From contig CABUOE010000092.1 of assembly GCA_902493155.1 (NCBI GenBank), positions 1 to 8,307 on the forward strand: DNA of 8,307 nucleotides. The letters run 5' to 3'. This document shows, in pieces, positions 7,249-8,307 of the stretch. Numbering within the stretch: position 1 is the stretch's first letter; each line of letters starts with the position of its first letter. Position numbers and translations under genes: made by a program. The notes under the pieces were generated by a model, which saw nothing but the letters and a program-made list of their open reading frames with translations, was not told the DNA's origin and searched no databases. This DNA comes from an uncultured Eubacteriales bacterium. GTDB taxonomy: Bacteria > Bacillota > Clostridia > Oscillospirales > Ruminococcaceae.

Positions 7249-7479
7249 GAAACTGAAAATACTTGCACTGAATTTGAACAGAAAACGTCCCAGAAACGTA
7301 GAGCAGATGCCAATGTGGGGATATTCTTTTAGGCGCAGCGCTTTAACAAGGGTGGCTTGTAAGCAAATCAGTCTTCTGATGATAGGACGAGACAATCATT
7401 AGTAGTTTTGGAGAGCCCTTTATACCGAGAAATAGAGTTTATAGTTTCTGGAAAAGATTTGTTTTATGAAGGTACAAAA
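7249..7479. other. Intergenic stretch with no recognisable gene
   Basis: About 230 bases lie between the terminator and the left end hairpin of the insertion sequence. I find no open frame with a ribosome-binding site, no convincing promoter and no RNA gene on either strand. The left boundary of the insertion sequence falls near the end of this stretch, but its exact base cannot be fixed without an empty site for comparison. Confidence 0.5.
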
Positions 7480-7500
7480 AACCACTCGCTAGGAGTGGTT
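7480..7500 (+). repeat. Left-end hairpin of the IS200-type element
   Basis: AACCACTC (7480-7487) pairs perfectly with GAGTGGTT (7493-7500) around the loop GCTAG. No T run follows, so it is unlikely to be a terminator. Its position upstream of the transposase gene matches the subterminal hairpin that the Y1 transposase recognises. Confidence 0.75.
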
Positions 7501-7529
7501 CGGGAAAGCCTATGACAAAGAGCAAAAAG

Positions 7530-7579
7530 CCCTGTTACAATAAAGATGCGGTCTGCCAACTACAAATAAAGTAACAGGG
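7530..7579 (+). promoter_or_regulatory. Hairpin masking the transposase ribosome-binding site
   Basis: CCCTGTTAC (7530-7538) pairs perfectly with GTAACAGGG (7571-7579). The right arm overlaps the Shine-Dalgarno sequence AGGGAGG (7576-7582) that lies 7 bases before the ATG at 7590. In IS200 elements a 5' mRNA stem-loop that hides the ribosome-binding site is known to keep transposase expression very low, and this arrangement fits that role. Confidence 0.75.
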
Positions 7580-7589
7580 AGGCATTCAT

Positions 7590-7965
7590 ATGGGAATGAA
7601 TGACATAAATAGTTTATCACATAGTAAATGGAATTGTAAATACCATATCGTATTTGCCCCAAAATATCGAAGCAGAAGCGTGTCCGGATCATATCCATTT
7701 GTTCTTGGAAATACCGCCAAAGCTATCGATTTCAGGATTCATGGGATGCCTGGAGGGGAAAAGTGCGGCCAAGCTGTATGACCAATTCGGTGAATTAAAA
7801 TATAAGTACCGAAATAAAGAATTTTGGTGCAGAGGGTATTACGTAGATACGGTAGGGAAAAATAAAAGCCGAATTGCGGAATACATAAAAAACCAGCTGA
7901 AAGAAGATGAACTGGGAGAACAGTTGGTAATACCGTCCACTAGCCCGTTTACGGGTCGCCAGTAA
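7590..7965 (+). pseudogene. tnpA: IS200-type Y1 transposase, broken by an internal deletion
   Basis: The N-terminal part (frame of 7590: SHSKWNCKYHIVFAPKYR) and the C-terminal part (frame of 7654, entered at about 7666: IEAEACPDHIH onward) match consecutive pieces of IS200 TnpA but lie in different frames. Compared with the family from memory, about 27 residues after APKYR are missing, so roughly 80 bases were lost and the frame shifted. The junction lies at about 7665-7670. Key catalytic elements survive in the second frame: the HUH-type motif HIH (codons at 7690-7698), the FWCRGYYVDTVGKN signature, and the EYIKNQ tyrosine (7882-7884). The start at 7590 follows AGGGAGG by 7 bases. The gene should not make an active single-strand transposase. 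A programmed frameshift is unlikely, because there is no slippery run and residues are missing as well. Confidence 0.85.
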
Positions 7966-7994
7966 CAGCCTTTACGCAATTGGTAGATCGTGAT

Positions 7995-8008
7995 ACACGT
8001 TTACGTGT
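7995..8008. repeat. Short hairpin ACACGT-TT-ACGTGT inside the element
   Basis: A perfect 6-bp inverted repeat (7995-8000 with 8003-8008) lies 29 bases after the transposase stop codon, between the gene and the right-end hairpin. It may be a minor secondary structure of the element's right end. Function unknown. Confidence 0.45.
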
Positions 8009-8041
8009 TACGTGAAGAGCAGAGGGCTATACCCGCATAGA

Positions 8042-8070
8042 AGGAACCCCCGGTTTTACCGGGGGTTCCT
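8042..8070. repeat. Right-end hairpin of the element, possibly also a terminator
   Basis: AGGAACCCCCGGT (8042-8054) pairs perfectly over 13 bp with 8058-8070 around the loop TTT. It fits the right-end hairpin of IS200-type elements in position and in its AACC...GGTT outer pairs. It also lies 27 bases after the end of the minus-strand gene (stop at 8098-8100), so it may serve that gene as a transcription terminator. The T content after the stem is modest on both sides (GTTCTT on plus, TTCTAT on minus), so termination may be partial. Confidence 0.7.
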
Positions 8071-8097
8071 GTTCTTACGCTATTGAGTATCAAACAC

Positions 8098-8307
8098 TCA
8101 GTTTACAGGATTGGCGTCAGCCAATTTCTGTGCCTCAGTCTGAACTTTAGCAGCAGCCTGATCCAAAGTGTAATCGCTGCCAGGAGTAAAGACTTTGTTC
8201 ATCTCGTCAGCAACGACAGACAGATATTCGTTGATGTAGTTGGACATGGGGAAGCCGCTTACGTTAGGATCCTGAATCATCTTAGCAACTTCTTTTTTCA
8301 GAGGAGC
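8098..8307 (-). CDS. C-terminal end of a probable ABC-importer sugar-binding protein, partial
   Basis: The last 69 codons of a minus-strand gene are visible; the frame is open to the window edge and starts outside it. The tail contains hydrophilic helix-forming text such as SNYINEYLSVVADEMNKVF, then a TLDQAAAKVQTEAQKLAD segment, and ends NPVN. A last helix of the type '...a...Lqea.kla.e' close to the C-terminus is typical of family 1 extracellular solute-binding proteins that feed sugar ABC importers. I assign this from overall resemblance; no decisive motif is present in so short a piece. It converges with the large gene. If the call is right, it would be a lipoprotein outside the membrane that captures oligosaccharides, which would fit a glycan-use locus. 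Confidence 0.6.
   Translation of the reverse strand, partial: APLKKEVAKMIQDPNVSGFPMSNYINEYLSVVADEMNKVFTPGSDYTLDQAAAKVQTEAQKLADANPVN

Larger units (their letters stand above)
7480..8070 (+). mobile_element. IS200-type insertion sequence (IS200/IS605 family), internally deleted
   Basis: The element contains, in order, a left-end hairpin (7480-7500), a second hairpin that pairs with the transposase ribosome-binding site (7530-7579), a broken Y1 transposase gene (7590-7965), and a right-end hairpin (8042-8070). There are no terminal inverted repeats and no tnpB, as expected for the IS200 group, which moves as single-stranded DNA through its subterminal hairpins. The two end hairpins share the outer pattern AACC...GGTT. 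The hairpin-to-hairpin span is about 590 bases; adding the roughly 80 missing bases gives a size close to a typical 700-base IS200 element. It sits between the terminator of the large gene and the 3' end of a convergent gene, so it interrupts neither. Exact ends are uncertain by some 10-20 bases. Confidence 0.82.

Noticed and set aside
7303..7320. Bases resembling the tail of the large gene (GATGCCAATG also occurs at 48-57)
   Set aside because: The match is only about 10 bases and does not extend in either direction, so I take it as chance rather than a third gene-tail remnant.
7078..7332. Plus-strand open frame of 84 codons across the end of the large gene
   Set aside because: It overlaps the last codons of the large gene and runs straight through its strong terminator. 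No ribosome-binding site or domain is visible.
7590..7965. Programmed frameshift joining the two transposase frames
   Set aside because: IS200-type transposases are made from one frame, no slippery run is present, and about 27 conserved residues are absent at the join. A deletion explains this better.
7966..8097. tnpB or IS605-type guide RNA (omega RNA) region
   Set aside because: No tnpB fragment is present, and the region is the short right end expected of a tnpA-only IS200 element.

Overview
The window looks like accessory, surface-glycan-related DNA from a Gram-positive anaerobe, most likely a gut-type member of Bacillota/Clostridia. Evidence: strong AAAAGGAGG ribosome-binding sites, a Gram-positive type signal peptide, C-terminal choline-binding-type (CW) repeats, discoidin-like (F5/8 type C) module stacks, and coding DNA of moderate GC between very AT-rich intergenic DNA. 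Species cannot be assigned from what is visible.

Layout. (1) Positions 1-74 are the last 24 codons of a gene whose C-terminal tail is almost the same, base for base, as the tail of the large gene that follows; it ends at a clean intrinsic terminator (82-113). (2) Positions 114-463 are AT-rich, with a near-consensus extended -10 promoter (300-327), a possible operator system built on a TGAGAA/TTCTCA half-site, and a leader of about 130 bases with two strong Shine-Dalgarno sequences. (3) Positions 464-7090 encode one secreted protein of 2208 residues: signal peptide, eight discoidin-like carbohydrate-binding modules (two of them preceded by Ig-like modules), a DUF4855-like domain that I read as a probable (beta/alpha)8 barrel, a Gly/Ser/Pro linker, and seven CW repeats. 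A GC-rich terminator follows (7196-7247).

(4) About 7480-8070 is an IS200-type (IS200/IS605 family) insertion sequence. Its end hairpins and its RBS-sequestering hairpin are intact, but its Y1 transposase gene is broken by an internal deletion of about 80 bases. (5) From 8307 back to 8098, on the minus strand, lies the C-terminal end of what is probably an extracellular sugar-binding lipoprotein of an ABC importer, convergent with the large gene.

How it fits together (inference): the large protein would be exported, held at the cell surface by its CW repeats, and would grip a glycan through many weak binding modules while the DUF4855 domain acts on it. The truncated upstream gene appears to encode a second protein with the same anchor. 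A sugar-uptake binding protein nearby suits a glycan-use locus, but it is convergent, so it is not in the same transcription unit. The most interesting item is the DUF4855 domain: its eight strand-like segments and acidic residues after strands 4 and 7 resemble clan GH-A glycosidases, although as far as I know the family has no established activity.
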